A DNA stretch of 64,000 bases from Tritonibacter mobilis. GTDB taxonomy: Bacteria; Pseudomonadota; Alphaproteobacteria; Rhodobacterales; Rhodobacteraceae. Below, one piece after another: positions 16,190 through 24,732 of this stretch. The stretch spans positions 62,001 to 126,000 of the forward strand of contig NZ_LNWY01000019.1 in NCBI RefSeq assembly GCF_001681715.1, read 5' to 3'. The translations under genes were made by a program, and so were the position numbers. The stretch's first letter is position 1; every line of letters starts with the position of its first letter. The notes below the pieces were generated by a model that had not been told where the DNA came from, made no database searches, and was given only the letters and a program-made list of their open reading frames with translations.

Positions 16190-17902
16190 ATGAGCTACCG
16201 CGCCCCCGTTTCCGAGTATCAGTTCCTGCTGCAGCAGATCCTTGGCTATGAGCAGATCACCGCAACGGAGCGTTTCGCCGAAGCGGACAATGATCTGATG
16301 GCCGCGATCCTCACGGAGGCGGGCAAGATGTGTGACGAGGTGATGGCCCCTCTGCAACGCGGTGGAGATCTGGAACCGGCGCGGCTGGAAAATGGCGTCC
16401 TGCGGACCTCACCGGGGTTTGGTGACGGCTACAAGGCCATCGCCGAGGGCGGCTGGATCGGGATGAGCGCAGACCCCGAATATGGCGGGATGGGGCTGCC
16501 GATGTCGCTGACCACCTCAGTCAATGAGATGATGTCGGGTGCGTGCCTTAGCCTGCAACTGGCCCCGCTCATGAGCCAAGGCCAGATTGAGGCGCTGGAG
16601 CATCACGCCTCTGATGCACTGAAGGCGCTGTATCTGCCCAAGCTGATCTCAGGTGAATGGGCGGGCACCATGAACCTCACCGAGCCGCAGGCGGGGTCTG
16701 ACGTGGGGGCGCTGTCGTCAAAAGCAGAAGACAACGGCGATGGCACCTATGCGGTCTCCGGCCAGAAGATCTTCATCTCCTGGGGTGATAACGACTTTAC
16801 CGAGAATGTCTGCCATCTGGTGCTGGCGCGGCTGCCGGATGGGGTGCCCGGCACAAAGGGCATCTCGCTCTTTCTGGTGCCCAAATACCTGCCCGACGAG
16901 AACGGTAACCTCGGCAAGGCCAACAGCCTTAAGGTGGTCAGTCTCGAGCATAAGATGGGCCTGCATGGCTCCCCCACCTGTGTGATGCAATACGACGGTG
17001 CCACCGGCTGGCTTGTGGGCAAGGAACATGGCGGCATGGCGGCGATGTTCACCATGATGAACAACGCCCGTCTTGGCGTGGGCGGTCAGGGTGTTGGCGC
17101 AGCCGAAGGCGCCTATCAGCACGCGCTGGCCTATGCGCTCGATCGCAAGCAGGGCAAGACCCCGGTCGAGGGCGGTACGGGAACCATTGTAGACCACGCC
17201 GATGTGCGCCGGATGCTGATGGAGATGAAGGCGGATGTCTATGCATCGCGCGCGATCATGCTGGCCTGTGCGGGGGCCATCGATATGGGCACCGCCACAG
17301 GCGACGCCGAATGGAAAACCCGCGCGGCTTTCCTGACACCCATTGCCAAGGCCTTTGGCACCGAGACCGGCATCCGTGTGTCCGAGCAAGGCGTGCAGGT
17401 GCATGGCGGTATGGGCTTTATCGAGGAAACAGGTGCGGCGCAGTTTTACCGCGACGTGCGGGTCACGGCGATCTATGAGGGCACCAATGGTATTCAGGCC
17501 ATGGACCTTGTGGCGCGCAAGATGATGGACGGCGGCGAGATGGCGCATCGCCTGATCGACGAGATCGAGGAACAGGCCGAGCGAGCCCGCCCCACGCACC
17601 CCAATATGGCCGAAGCCGTCTGGCAGGCCTGCGAAACCCTGCGCGAGGCCACCGAATGGCTGGTCGAAGCGGATATGCAGGACCGCTTTGCCGGGGCGGT
17701 GCCCTACCTGATGGCCTTTGCCCGCGTTTTGGGCGGGCACTATCACCTTGCGGCGGCCTTGGCGGACAAAGGCGGTGCGCGTGAGAAACTGGCGCGGTTC
17801 TACATCAAGCGCATGTTGCCCCAGCACGCAGCCTATCTGATCCACGCCCGCGAAGGCGCTGCGGGGGCCTTTGCCCTCACCGCAGAAGAGCTGGCAAGCT
17901 GA
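16190..17902 (+). CDS. acyl-CoA dehydrogenase, long form with C-terminal domain
   Basis: The 570-residue flavoenzyme has the acyl-CoA dehydrogenase core: MNLTEPQAGSDVG (FAD/substrate loop), GISLFLVPKYLP, HKMGLHGSPTCVM, and AIYEGTNGIQAMDLV, whose Glu is the expected catalytic base. A further domain of roughly 120 residues (from about 445) places it in the large group that contains DmdC, the 3-methylmercaptopropionyl-CoA dehydrogenase of DMSP breakdown, but also other members. I do not claim DmdC. AGAGG sits at good distance before the chosen ATG. The stop overlaps the start of the next gene (TGATG). Confidence 0.92.
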   Translation: MSYRAPVSEYQFLLQQILGYEQITATERFAEADNDLMAAILTEAGKMCDEVMAPLQRGGDLEPARLENGVLRTSPGFGDGYKAIAEGGWIGMSADPEYGGMGLPMSLTTSVNEMMSGACLSLQLAPLMSQGQIEALEHHASDALKALYLPKLISGEWAGTMNLTEPQAGSDVGALSSKAEDNGDGTYAVSGQKIFISWGDNDFTENVCHLVLARLPDGVPGTKGISLFLVPKYLPDENGNLGKANSLKVVSLEHKMGLHGSPTCVMQYDGATGWLVGKEHGGMAAMFTMMNNARLGVGGQGVGAAEGAYQHALAYALDRKQGKTPVEGGTGTIVDHADVRRMLMEMKADVYASRAIMLACAGAIDMGTATGDAEWKTRAAFLTPIAKAFGTETGIRVSEQGVQVHGGMGFIEETGAAQFYRDVRVTAIYEGTNGIQAMDLVARKMMDGGEMAHRLIDEIEEQAERARPTHPNMAEAVWQACETLREATEWLVEADMQDRFAGAVPYLMAFARVLGGHYHLAAALADKGGAREKLARFYIKRMLPQHAAYLIHAREGAAGAFALTAEELAS

Positions 17903-18945
17903 TGGTTTCCGTCGCCGACGTGGCCCCCCGCACTCCGTGGGAAGAGCCGCCCGCACAGGGCGACGCCATTGAGGTCGCCGAGGGCGTTCTCTGGATGCGC
18001 CTGCCGCTGCCGATGAAACTCGATCACGTCAACGTCTATGCCTTCGACGAGGGAGATAGCTGGACGGTGGTGGATACTGGCATGTCCTCAAACAAGACCC
18101 GCCGCATCTGGGAGCAGTTGATGGCGGGGCCTCTGGGCGGCAAACCCGTGCGCCGGGTGGTGGTGACCCATCACCACCCCGATCATATCGGCAATGCGGG
18201 CTGGTTTCAGTCCGAACACGGCGCGGAGCTGGTCACCACCCGCACGGCCTGGCTGTTTGCCCGTATGCTGACGCTGGATGTGCAGGAGGAATGGCCTGCG
18301 GAAACACTGGCCTATTATCGCAGCGCCGGCATGGACCCGGAAACCTACGAGACGCGCAAGGCCGACCGGCCCTTTAACTTTGCCGATACGGTCTACCCGA
18401 TGCCCTTGGGCTTTACCCGCGTGCAGCAGGGCGATGTGTTTCGCATGGGTGGACGCGACTGGGACGTGCATATGGGCAATGGTCACGCGCCGGAGCACGC
18501 AACCTTCTGGAGCCGGGACGATAACCTCGTGCTGACCGGCGATCAGGTGCTGTCCTCCATCAGCCCCAATATCGGCGTCTATGCGACCGAACCCGAGGCC
18601 GATCCGCTGGCGGAATGGCTGGAGGCTTGTGAGCGACTGGCGGCATTGGCGCGCCCCGAGCATCTGGCGCTGGGCGGGCACAAGCTGCCGTTTACCCGGC
18701 TGCCGCTCAGGATGCGGCAATTGATCGACAATCACCACGGCGCGCTGGAACGGTTGATGGAGTTTCTCGAGACCCCCAAAAGTGCAGCGGAGTGTTTTTC
18801 TGTCTTGTTCAAACGCACCATTGGACCGGGCGAATACGGCCTCGCGCTGGTCGAGGCGGTGGCCCATGTCAATCATCTCTACCGCACTGGCCAAGTCTCG
18901 CGCACACGGCGCGATGATGAGGCTTGGGTTTACCAACGGCGCTAA
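17902..18945 (+). CDS. metallo-beta-lactamase-fold hydrolase
   Basis: The 347-residue protein has the zinc-binding motif THHHPDHIG (about 90-98), a later metal motif GHAPEHATFW and LTGDQVLS, so both metal sites look complete. The layout, with a long C-terminal helical region after about residue 240, is that of the MBL-fold hydrolases often placed beside acyl-CoA dehydrogenases. It probably cleaves a thioester or ester of the compound handled by the preceding dehydrogenase; that is inference. The start codon overlaps the previous stop by one base, so translation is coupled. Confidence 0.9.
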   Translation: MVSVADVAPRTPWEEPPAQGDAIEVAEGVLWMRLPLPMKLDHVNVYAFDEGDSWTVVDTGMSSNKTRRIWEQLMAGPLGGKPVRRVVVTHHHPDHIGNAGWFQSEHGAELVTTRTAWLFARMLTLDVQEEWPAETLAYYRSAGMDPETYETRKADRPFNFADTVYPMPLGFTRVQQGDVFRMGGRDWDVHMGNGHAPEHATFWSRDDNLVLTGDQVLSSISPNIGVYATEPEADPLAEWLEACERLAALARPEHLALGGHKLPFTRLPLRMRQLIDNHHGALERLMEFLETPKSAAECFSVLFKRTIGPGEYGLALVEAVAHVNHLYRTGQVSRTRRDDEAWVYQRR

Positions 18946-18990
18946 GCCTGCCACCTTGGGTGAAATATCGACGACCCAAGGACTTTTCCA

Positions 18991-19452
18991 ATGGATGACA
19001 AGATTTCCACCAGTGCCGAAGTGGCAGAAGCGGCTGCACTGCCATGCCACCGCGAAGTGCATACAGATCCAGATGCGCCCGCCGCCCTGACGGACGTGCC
19101 TGCCCCGATGCAGAAGGTGCCAGCGCCTGAACAAAAAAGCGAGGCGCGCTGGGCCTACGAACGTCTGATTCTCTACATCCAGAACTTTGAAAAGACGCTC
19201 GACGGCGAACACGAGGTTGCCATGGGGTTTGCAGGCGGCGATGCAGGTGTGCTGCGGATCGAGGGCATGGGCTATTTCGATCCCGATATCATCACTTTCT
19301 ACGGCAGCGACACGCGTGGCGCTAAAACGCAGCTAGTTCAGCATGTAAGCCAACTGAATGTTATTCTGCGGGCGATGCCCAAGCCGAAACCGGAAGAACC
19401 TGCGAAACGCATCGGATTCCGGCTGGTGGCAGAACTGGAAGATCAGGTCTGA
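18991..19452 (+). CDS. DUF6173 family protein
   Basis: The 153-residue protein has an acidic, proline-rich N-terminal third (PAPMQKVPAPEQKSEARW) and a compact domain from about residue 50: ARWAYERLILYIQNFEKTL, MGFAGGDAGVLRIEGMGYFDPDI and TQLVQHVSQLNVIL. I recall this as DUF6173, a Rhodobacterales protein without known function. No signal peptide or membrane helix is seen. AAGGA precedes the ATG. It follows the hydrolase gene by 45 bases and could share its transcript, then is followed by an intergenic repeat. Confidence 0.75.
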   Translation: MDDKISTSAEVAEAAALPCHREVHTDPDAPAALTDVPAPMQKVPAPEQKSEARWAYERLILYIQNFEKTLDGEHEVAMGFAGGDAGVLRIEGMGYFDPDIITFYGSDTRGAKTQLVQHVSQLNVILRAMPKPKPEEPAKRIGFRLVAELEDQV

Positions 19453-19540
19453 AACAGCGCGTGAAGCGCGATGTCGCCCGCGACTAAGCTGTGCCTTCCG
19501 CTCCGGGGCATTGAGGTATTGCGCTTTGCTTTGCAAATCG

Positions 19541-19610
19541 CCGCCCCTGCCGGGCCCAACGCTTTTGCGGGAGGCTCTGCCTCATGCACAAAGGGGCGGG
19601 AGCGCTCCGC
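19541..19610. repeat. palindromic intergenic repeat, copy 2
   Basis: CCGCCCCT pairs with AGGGGCGG at the outside; inside come GCCGGGCCCAACG and the hairpin GAGGC-TCT-GCCTC; the right end is GGGCGGGAGCGCT. The conserved blocks CCGGGCCCAACG and GGGCGGGAGC are shared with copies near 5.2 and 28.4 kb. It lies between convergent DUF6173 and mntH genes and may act as a terminator. Confidence 0.75.
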
Positions 19611-19684
19611 GTATTGACGCGAAGCTGTGTGGTTTAAGGTGAGCGGCTGAGGTGTTGCCCGCTTGGGTCTATGCGAGAATGGAC

Positions 19685-20971
19685 TTACTCGAGAAACGGG
19701 ATGCTTGCGCCAAACACATCCGCAAGCAGCACGAAATTGAGCCCCAGAACCGCGCAAGATCCAAGCGTTGCCAGCACACGCAGCAGCGGGCTGATTGCGA
19801 AGGCCCCCATGATATCGCGGCGCGCTGAAAAGTAGAGCAAGGCGAGCATTGGCACCGGCAGTGCGATCGACAGCACCACCTGCGACAGAACCAGCGCCTG
19901 CGTGGCGTTGACGCCTGCGGCCACCACGGCAAAGGCCGGCAGCATCGTGATCAGCCTGCGCAGCCAGATCGGAATGCGGATGTGCAGGAAGCCCTGCATG
20001 ATCATCTGGCCAGCCATGGTGCCGACCACCGAACTGGATATCCCCGACGCAATCAGAGATGTCAGGAAAAATCCGGCCGCTGCGGCCCCCAGCAAAGGGG
20101 TGAGCATATAATAGGCGGTCTCGATCTCGGCCACTTCGGGATTGCCTTGGTGGAACGCACTTGCGGCCATCACCACCATCGCCACGTTGATCATCCCTGC
20201 GACAGCCAGCGCCAGCACCACTTCGATATTGGAATAGCGCAACAGTTTTCGGCGGTCGCCGTCATCACGCACCTCAGCCCGCGATTGGGTCAGACCGGAG
20301 TGCAGGTAGATCGCATGCGGCATGACCGTAGCACCGATGATTCCAACGGCGATGGTCAGTGCCATACTGTCGGGCAATGCAGGGGTCATCAGCCCGACGC
20401 CAAGTGCCGCCCAATCAACAGGAGCAATCAGCATCTCCGCCAGATAACACAGCCCGATCACGCCGACGAAAGCTCCGATAATCAACTCCATCGGGCGGAA
20501 GCCGCGGTTTTCAAAAATCAAAATACCGTAGGTCACAACCGCGGTGATCGCCATGCCCACCACAAGCGGCAAATCAAACAGCAGTGAGAGTGCAATCGCG
20601 CCGCCCAGAAACTCTGCAAGGTCCGTGGCCATGGCTGCAACTTCGGAGATCGCCCACATCACCCAAACCAGTGGGCGGGGCAGATTGTCGCGTGAGACCT
20701 CGGCCAAATTCTTTCCCGTTACGATGCCGAGGCGCGCCGAAAGCGCCTGAAAGAGCATCGCGATAAGGTTCGCCAACAGCACAACCCACAATAGTTTGTA
20801 ACCATAGCCCGCGCCGGCCTGAATGTTGGTCGCATAGTTTCCGGGGTCCATATAGGCGACCGAGGCGATGATTGCGGGCCCCGCGAACAACAAGCGGCTG
20901 CGCAGACCACGCGCGTCACCGCGCAGCACGGCAGCTATTCCGCTGCGCGTGCGATGGGTCAGGTCAGACAT
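19685..20971 (-). CDS. mntH: NRAMP-family manganese transporter MntH
   Basis: The 428-residue protein is a proton-coupled divalent metal importer of the inner membrane with about 11 hydrophobic segments. It has the NRAMP metal-binding motifs MDPGNYATNIQAG in TM1 and MPHAIYLHS in TM6, plus GRGF-like FENRGFRPMEL. The inner ATG is used since GGAG lies nine bases before it, while an ATG five codons upstream has no ribosome site. It is divergent from mntR, and a 16-base perfect palindrome sits just upstream of its start. Manganese as substrate is inferred from that pairing. Confidence 0.94.
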   Translation of the reverse strand: MSDLTHRTRSGIAAVLRGDARGLRSRLLFAGPAIIASVAYMDPGNYATNIQAGAGYGYKLLWVVLLANLIAMLFQALSARLGIVTGKNLAEVSRDNLPRPLVWVMWAISEVAAMATDLAEFLGGAIALSLLFDLPLVVGMAITAVVTYGILIFENRGFRPMELIIGAFVGVIGLCYLAEMLIAPVDWAALGVGLMTPALPDSMALTIAVGIIGATVMPHAIYLHSGLTQSRAEVRDDGDRRKLLRYSNIEVVLALAVAGMINVAMVVMAASAFHQGNPEVAEIETAYYMLTPLLGAAAAGFFLTSLIASGISSSVVGTMAGQMIMQGFLHIRIPIWLRRLITMLPAFAVVAAGVNATQALVLSQVVLSIALPVPMLALLYFSARRDIMGAFAISPLLRVLATLGSCAVLGLNFVLLADVFGASIPFLE

Positions 20972-20996
20972 TGGGGATGACTCCATTAAATTTACA

Positions 20997-21018
20997 CAAA
21001 TATAGCCATGGCTATAAC
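20997..21018. promoter_or_regulatory. MntR-type operator between mntH and mntR
   Basis: A perfect palindrome TATAGCCATGGCTATA (21001-21016) with flanking AAA and ACTT matches the E. coli MntR box pattern AAACATAGC-N4-GCTATGTTT at most positions. It lies 26 bases upstream of the mntH start, where bound MntR would block transcription. Confidence 0.75.
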
Positions 21019-21097
21019 TTGGTTATCTGGCAATAAGGTGTAGCATCAACTTTTCGTGTGACATCGCGCTGAACCAATTGGTGTGGAAAACAGCATC

Positions 21098-21113
21098 GGC
21101 TTTGCTATATGTT
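21098..21113. promoter_or_regulatory. possible second, degenerate MntR half-site
   Basis: CTTTGCTATATGTT matches one arm of the MntR box well while the other arm is poor. It lies upstream of the preferred mntR start, which would allow weak autoregulation. Confidence 0.4.
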
Positions 21114-21139
21114 GGACCTCCAACCAAGAGACTGCTGCC

Positions 21140-21574
21140 TTGCCCGATACTTTCCTTGATAAAGACCAGCCTGCGAACCGGTTTGCGCGTGCCAGAGAAG
21201 CACAGGCCGCTGCCGTTCTCGAAGACTATGTTGAGATGATTGGCGATCTTATTGAGGAGTTTGGCGAAGCGCGGGTGGCAGATATCGCAGCCCGCATGAG
21301 CGTCTCTCAACCTACCGCCACCAAATCGATAGCACGCCTCAAACGCGAGGGGCTGGCGATGTCACGTCCGTATCGCGGTGTGTTTCTGACGGAAGAAGGC
21401 GCAGCGCTGGCGACGCGGGTGCGCGCACGGCATCGGACAATCGTTGAATTTCTGGTGAAGACAGGTGTGCCACGCGACATCGCCGAACTTGATGCGGAAG
21501 GGATCGAGCATCACGTGTCGCAGGTCACATTGGAAGTGTTTGAGCGCGCCCTTCAGGCCCGTGGTGGGGATTAA
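21140..21574 (+). CDS. mntR: manganese-responsive regulator MntR (DtxR family)
   Basis: The 144-residue form is a cytoplasmic DNA-binding repressor that senses Mn2+. It has a winged helix region (VADIAARMSVSQPTATKSIARL, GVFLTEEG) and the metal-binding part RHRTIVEFLV, DAEGIEHHVS. These match E. coli MntR closely. No ATG fits: a TTG gives LPDTFLDKDQPANRF with AAGAG upstream, and a GTG at 21083 would add 19 residues but place the start before the second operator-like site. I prefer the TTG. It probably represses mntH. Confidence 0.9.
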   Translation: MPDTFLDKDQPANRFARAREAQAAAVLEDYVEMIGDLIEEFGEARVADIAARMSVSQPTATKSIARLKREGLAMSRPYRGVFLTEEGAALATRVRARHRTIVEFLVKTGVPRDIAELDAEGIEHHVSQVTLEVFERALQARGGD

Positions 21575-21716
21575 CCCAGATACGATTGCTAAAGCGCGAT
21601 GCCGCTGGGTTTAGAAGGTATTCCTTCTCGCTTCTTCTCTCCAGTAGGGTGGTGACAGCGGTTTTGAAATCCAGTATCACCGCTCGCAAGCACAAGTCGC
21701 GAACAGGACCAAAGAT

Positions 21717-21851
21717 ATGGCTGAACATAAGCACGGCACCATGGACATCACCGTTCAGGAACAAACTTACACAGGGTTTATGACCTTCGTGACCCGCTTC
21801 TGCATTGCGATGGTGTTTTTCGCTTTGTTCCTCGCGATCTTCGCCACCTGA
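21717..21851 (+). CDS. aa3-type cytochrome c oxidase subunit IV (small bacterial type)
   Basis: This 44-residue protein begins MAEHKHGTMDITVQEQTYTGF and continues as a single membrane helix (about 22-42) ending LFLAIFAT. It fits the short alphaproteobacterial subunit IV of the aa3 oxidase, which packs against the core subunits of the respiratory complex. AGGA precedes the ATG at about 10 bases. The main oxidase genes are not nearby; a lone copy is common in this order. The 21575-21716 stretch before it presumably holds the promoter. Confidence 0.85.
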   Translation: MAEHKHGTMDITVQEQTYTGFMTFVTRFCIAMVFFALFLAIFAT

Positions 21852-21878
21852 TCTCACCAGATACCGGAGCAATCCTCC

Positions 21879-22502
21879 ATGCGGACCCCGATCCTGATTC
21901 TTGCGCTTTGCGCAGCTCTTGCGGGGTGCGCAGCGCCTCAGCGGCCGGACGCCGACCCTGAAGCGATCGCGCGTGTCGCCTATCGGGACGCAGGGCAGCC
22001 ATCGATGACCCTGATTACCGTGGTGAATAACCGAACCGGGCAGGGCGGTCATACCGGGCTGATGATCAACGCCTCCGAACGGATCATTTTTGATCCGGCG
22101 GGGTCGTTCTACGCCGATGTGGTGCCAGAGCGCCAAGACGTGCTGTACGGCATTACGCCGGGGGTCTTTCAGGCGTATCGCAGCGCACATGCGCGCTCCA
22201 CTTTTCATGTTGTGACTCAGAAAATCCAGCTGACACCTGAGCAGGCTCAGATCGCTTATCAGCTGGCGACAAGCAATGGCCGTGTGTCGGGAGCGTTTTG
22301 CTCAAACGCGACCTCTTCGCTGTTGAAACAAATTCCCGGCTTTGAGAGTATTGATGTGACCTTTTATCCGGTGAAACTGCAGGAGCAATTTGCGCAACTG
22401 CCCGGGGTTGTTACCGACAAATACTACGAAGATGACAGCGATGACCTCAAAGCAGGGCTTGCTGCAGGGAATGCCACGCTCAACGCGACGGCGGGCGGCT
22501 GA
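21879..22502 (+). CDS. lipoprotein with possible papain-like (NlpC/LRAT-type) fold
   Basis: The 207-residue protein has a lipobox LAGC at residue 17, so it is a lipid-anchored periplasmic protein. The mature part shows GQGGHTGLMIN, a likely His position at the start of a strand, and GAFCSNATSSLL, a Cys at the start of a helix, with DPAGSF between. That order resembles permuted NlpC/P60 or LRAT-like hydrolases, but this is inference from short motifs. It starts 27 bases after the oxidase subunit gene. A strong bidirectional terminator follows. Confidence 0.75.
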   Translation: MRTPILILALCAALAGCAAPQRPDADPEAIARVAYRDAGQPSMTLITVVNNRTGQGGHTGLMINASERIIFDPAGSFYADVVPERQDVLYGITPGVFQAYRSAHARSTFHVVTQKIQLTPEQAQIAYQLATSNGRVSGAFCSNATSSLLKQIPGFESIDVTFYPVKLQEQFAQLPGVVTDKYYEDDSDDLKAGLAAGNATLNATAGG

Positions 22503-22542
22503 TACATCGCAATACTGCCATTCCCAAGATGGTAAAATTCAT

Positions 22543-22566
22543 AAGGCGTCGCAAGTGCGACGCCTT
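22543..22566. terminator. bidirectional terminator
   Basis: A perfect ten-base stem AAGGCGTCGC / GCGACGCCTT with an AAGT loop lies between the convergent lipoprotein and azlD genes; the minus-strand side runs into TATGAATTTTA. Confidence 0.8.
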
Positions 22567-22604
22567 CTTAAGTTCTGCAGTCTGCGTTCTGAGCGACGAG
22601 GACC

Positions 22605-22949
22605 TCAGCCGAAGAGATACATGAGGGTCCACAGGCTGCAGGCCCCTGTCACCATGGCAAGCAACACGTTCTTGCTGAACACGGCCACAGCAAAGGTCAG
22701 GGCAGCGGCGGCAAAATGAATGAGGCTGGGTGCGCCATCGGTTGGGGCGGGCCAGACCACCAGCGGGGCCACAAGGGCGGGAATAATCGCCACTGCCGTA
22801 TACCGCAGGTGCCGCATCAGCCATGCAGGCATCGCGCGATTGCCGACCAGACCAATAAAGGCAAACCGCAGCGCATAAGAGCCGACGGCCAGCCCAACGA
22901 TCACCAGCCAGAGCGTGGTGCGATCAAATGCCATCTCAGTGCCTGTCAT
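22605..22949 (-). CDS. azlD: AzlD family branched-chain amino-acid export subunit
   Basis: The 114-residue membrane protein has three to four hydrophobic segments and the family pattern GSYALRFAFIGLVG near the N-terminus and a C-terminal NVLLAMVTGACSLW. AzlD pairs with AzlC to export branched-chain amino acids or analogues. Its start overlaps the azlC stop by four bases (ATGA), typical of the pair. Confidence 0.88.
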   Translation of the reverse strand: MTGTEMAFDRTTLWLVIVGLAVGSYALRFAFIGLVGNRAMPAWLMRHLRYTAVAIIPALVAPLVVWPAPTDGAPSLIHFAAAALTFAVAVFSKNVLLAMVTGACSLWTLMYLFG

Positions 22950-23674
22950 TGCTCTGCCTCCGCTGCAGCGCTTTTGCGCTCAAACCACACTTCGGCCTGT
23001 GCGCCCGCCATCATTCCGGCGATCCCGGCAATGATCAGCCCAAGGTTATATGGCATCAAGGTTGCCGGCAGTGATACCGCGCAGGCCGTGAAGCAGGCGA
23101 CCACATGCGCTGGTGTGCGCAGCATCGGCCCGATCATTGCAAGAAACGCGATGGGCAACACGAAATCCAACCCCAGACTGTCCGGGATCGAGGCTCCGAC
23201 CAAAGCGCCAGTGATGGTTGCCGCCATCCATGCCGGGGCCACCAGCCCATTGGTGCCAAAGAAATACGCCATCCGCTCGCGGGTGCCCCACTCTGCGCGG
23301 CGTTCAAATTCGATCATCGACAGAGCATAGGCTTGATCCACGGTTAGATAGGCTGCACAGGCCCGCTGCCACAGCGGCGCATCGCCCAGATACGGTGTGA
23401 GGGAGGCCGAATACATCGCCACCCGCAGGTTTACCGCCAGTGCCGAGATCAGCACGATCAACGTCGGTGTATGTTCCTGCATCAACTGGAGCGCGGTAAA
23501 CTGTGCAGAGCCTGCAAAGACCGCAAGCGAGAAAGACATTGCTTCGAGCACATTGAGCCCGGCCTCTGCGGCGAGCACGCCGAACAGCAGTCCAAACGGG
23601 CCAGAGACCAGTACAAAGGGTGCGCTGTCGCGAACACCTTTCCAAAATGCGGATTTCGCGGTGGAGATTGTCAT
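22946..23674 (-). CDS. azlC: AzlC family branched-chain amino-acid exporter subunit
   Basis: The 242-residue inner-membrane protein has the AzlC hallmarks GVRDSAPFVLVSGPFGLLFG, the block FAGSAQFTALQLM, and LRVAMYSASLTPYLG. It should form the large subunit of the exporter with AzlD. It is divergent from fdhD, with only 25 bases between the starts, so the two promoters must overlap or lie inside the coding regions. Confidence 0.93.
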   Translation of the reverse strand: MTISTAKSAFWKGVRDSAPFVLVSGPFGLLFGVLAAEAGLNVLEAMSFSLAVFAGSAQFTALQLMQEHTPTLIVLISALAVNLRVAMYSASLTPYLGDAPLWQRACAAYLTVDQAYALSMIEFERRAEWGTRERMAYFFGTNGLVAPAWMAATITGALVGASIPDSLGLDFVLPIAFLAMIGPMLRTPAHVVACFTACAVSLPATLMPYNLGLIIAGIAGMMAGAQAEVWFERKSAAAEAEQ

Positions 23675-23699
23675 GGCGGGGCCTTAGGTTACGTTGCAC

Positions 23700-24611
23700 A
23701 TGGCTACGCGGGTTGAAGGATCTTGGCAATTGTCAAAGCTTAACGTGTCAACGGAATATCGTATTGCACCGGACCCCGGCAACCCGCGTCTGACTCGCAA
23801 GGTCACCGGCGTTGATCACCTTGGTCAAGAGGCCGAGATTTCGGTGGTCGAGGAGCGCCCGCTTACGATCTATCTGAACCGGCAAGAGATCGTCACCGCC
23901 ATGACCATTGGCGACTACCCGGAGTATCTGGCGCTGGGGTTTCTGAAAAACCAGGGCATGCTGAGCGCTGAGGATGTCGTGACCCGCGTCGACTACGACG
24001 AAGAGGTCGAGACGGTCGTGGTCCGCACCGAGGTCGAGACCTCGCATGAAGAAAAGCTCCAGAAAAAGACTCGCACCTCGGGCTGCGCGGTGGGCACGGT
24101 CTTTGGCGATATGATGGCGGGGCTGGAGGGCGTGACCCTGCCCGCAACACCAGTGAAGACCTCGTGGCTCTATGCGTTGGCGCATGAGATCAACCGCACG
24201 CCTTCGCTCTATCTGGAGGCGGGGGCCATTCATGGCACGGTGCTGTGTCATCAGGACCGCCCGCTGGTCTACATGGAGGACGTGGGGCGCCACAATGCGG
24301 TGGACAAGATCGCGGGCTGGATGCTGTCGGAGCGGGCAGAGGCATCGGACAAGATCCTCTATACCACCGGGCGGCTGACCTCGGAGATGGTGATCAAGAC
24401 CGCGATGATGGGCATCCCGGTGCTGGCCTCGCGCTCTGGCTTTACCGCATGGGGCGTGGAAATCGCGCGGCAGGTGGGGCTGACCCTGATCGGCCGCATG
24501 CGCGGGCAGCGATTTGTCTGTCTGGCGGGCGAAGAGCGTCTGCTACGCGACGTGGACCCAAGCGCCATGCCGGAAGAAGACAAGAAACACCGCCGCAAGA
24601 GTGCGGATTGA
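23700..24611 (+). CDS. fdhD: FdhD family formate dehydrogenase accessory sulfurtransferase, single-Cys form
   Basis: FdhD moves sulfur from IscS to the molybdenum cofactor of formate dehydrogenase. The 303-residue protein has RPLTIYLNRQEIVTAMTIG, YLALGFLKNQGM, EDVGRHNAVDKIAGWML and TTGRLTSEMVIKTAMMGIP, all normal for the family. The catalytic loop, usually CGxC (C121/C124 in E. coli), reads TSGCAVGTVFG, so only one cysteine remains. It heads a molybdenum-cofactor gene run. The ATG is used; a TTG two codons upstream is possible. Confidence 0.93.
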   Translation: MATRVEGSWQLSKLNVSTEYRIAPDPGNPRLTRKVTGVDHLGQEAEISVVEERPLTIYLNRQEIVTAMTIGDYPEYLALGFLKNQGMLSAEDVVTRVDYDEEVETVVVRTEVETSHEEKLQKKTRTSGCAVGTVFGDMMAGLEGVTLPATPVKTSWLYALAHEINRTPSLYLEAGAIHGTVLCHQDRPLVYMEDVGRHNAVDKIAGWMLSERAEASDKILYTTGRLTSEMVIKTAMMGIPVLASRSGFTAWGVEIARQVGLTLIGRMRGQRFVCLAGEERLLRDVDPSAMPEEDKKHRRKSAD

Positions 24612-24732
24612 CCGCGCGGGGGGGGCAGCGCGCCTCAGGGCCATCGAGGCCCCTCGGCGCGCGTCGCGGCTGTGCCGCTTTGGGCGCAGTGCCGCGAGCG
24701 GATTTGAATAATATCAACAAGCGAGAGGTAAG

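Noticed and set aside
16190-17902. Acyl-CoA dehydrogenase as DmdC of DMSP demethylation
   Set aside because: The fold group fits, but no dmdA, dmdB or dmdD lies nearby and long acyl-CoA dehydrogenases of this group vary in substrate.
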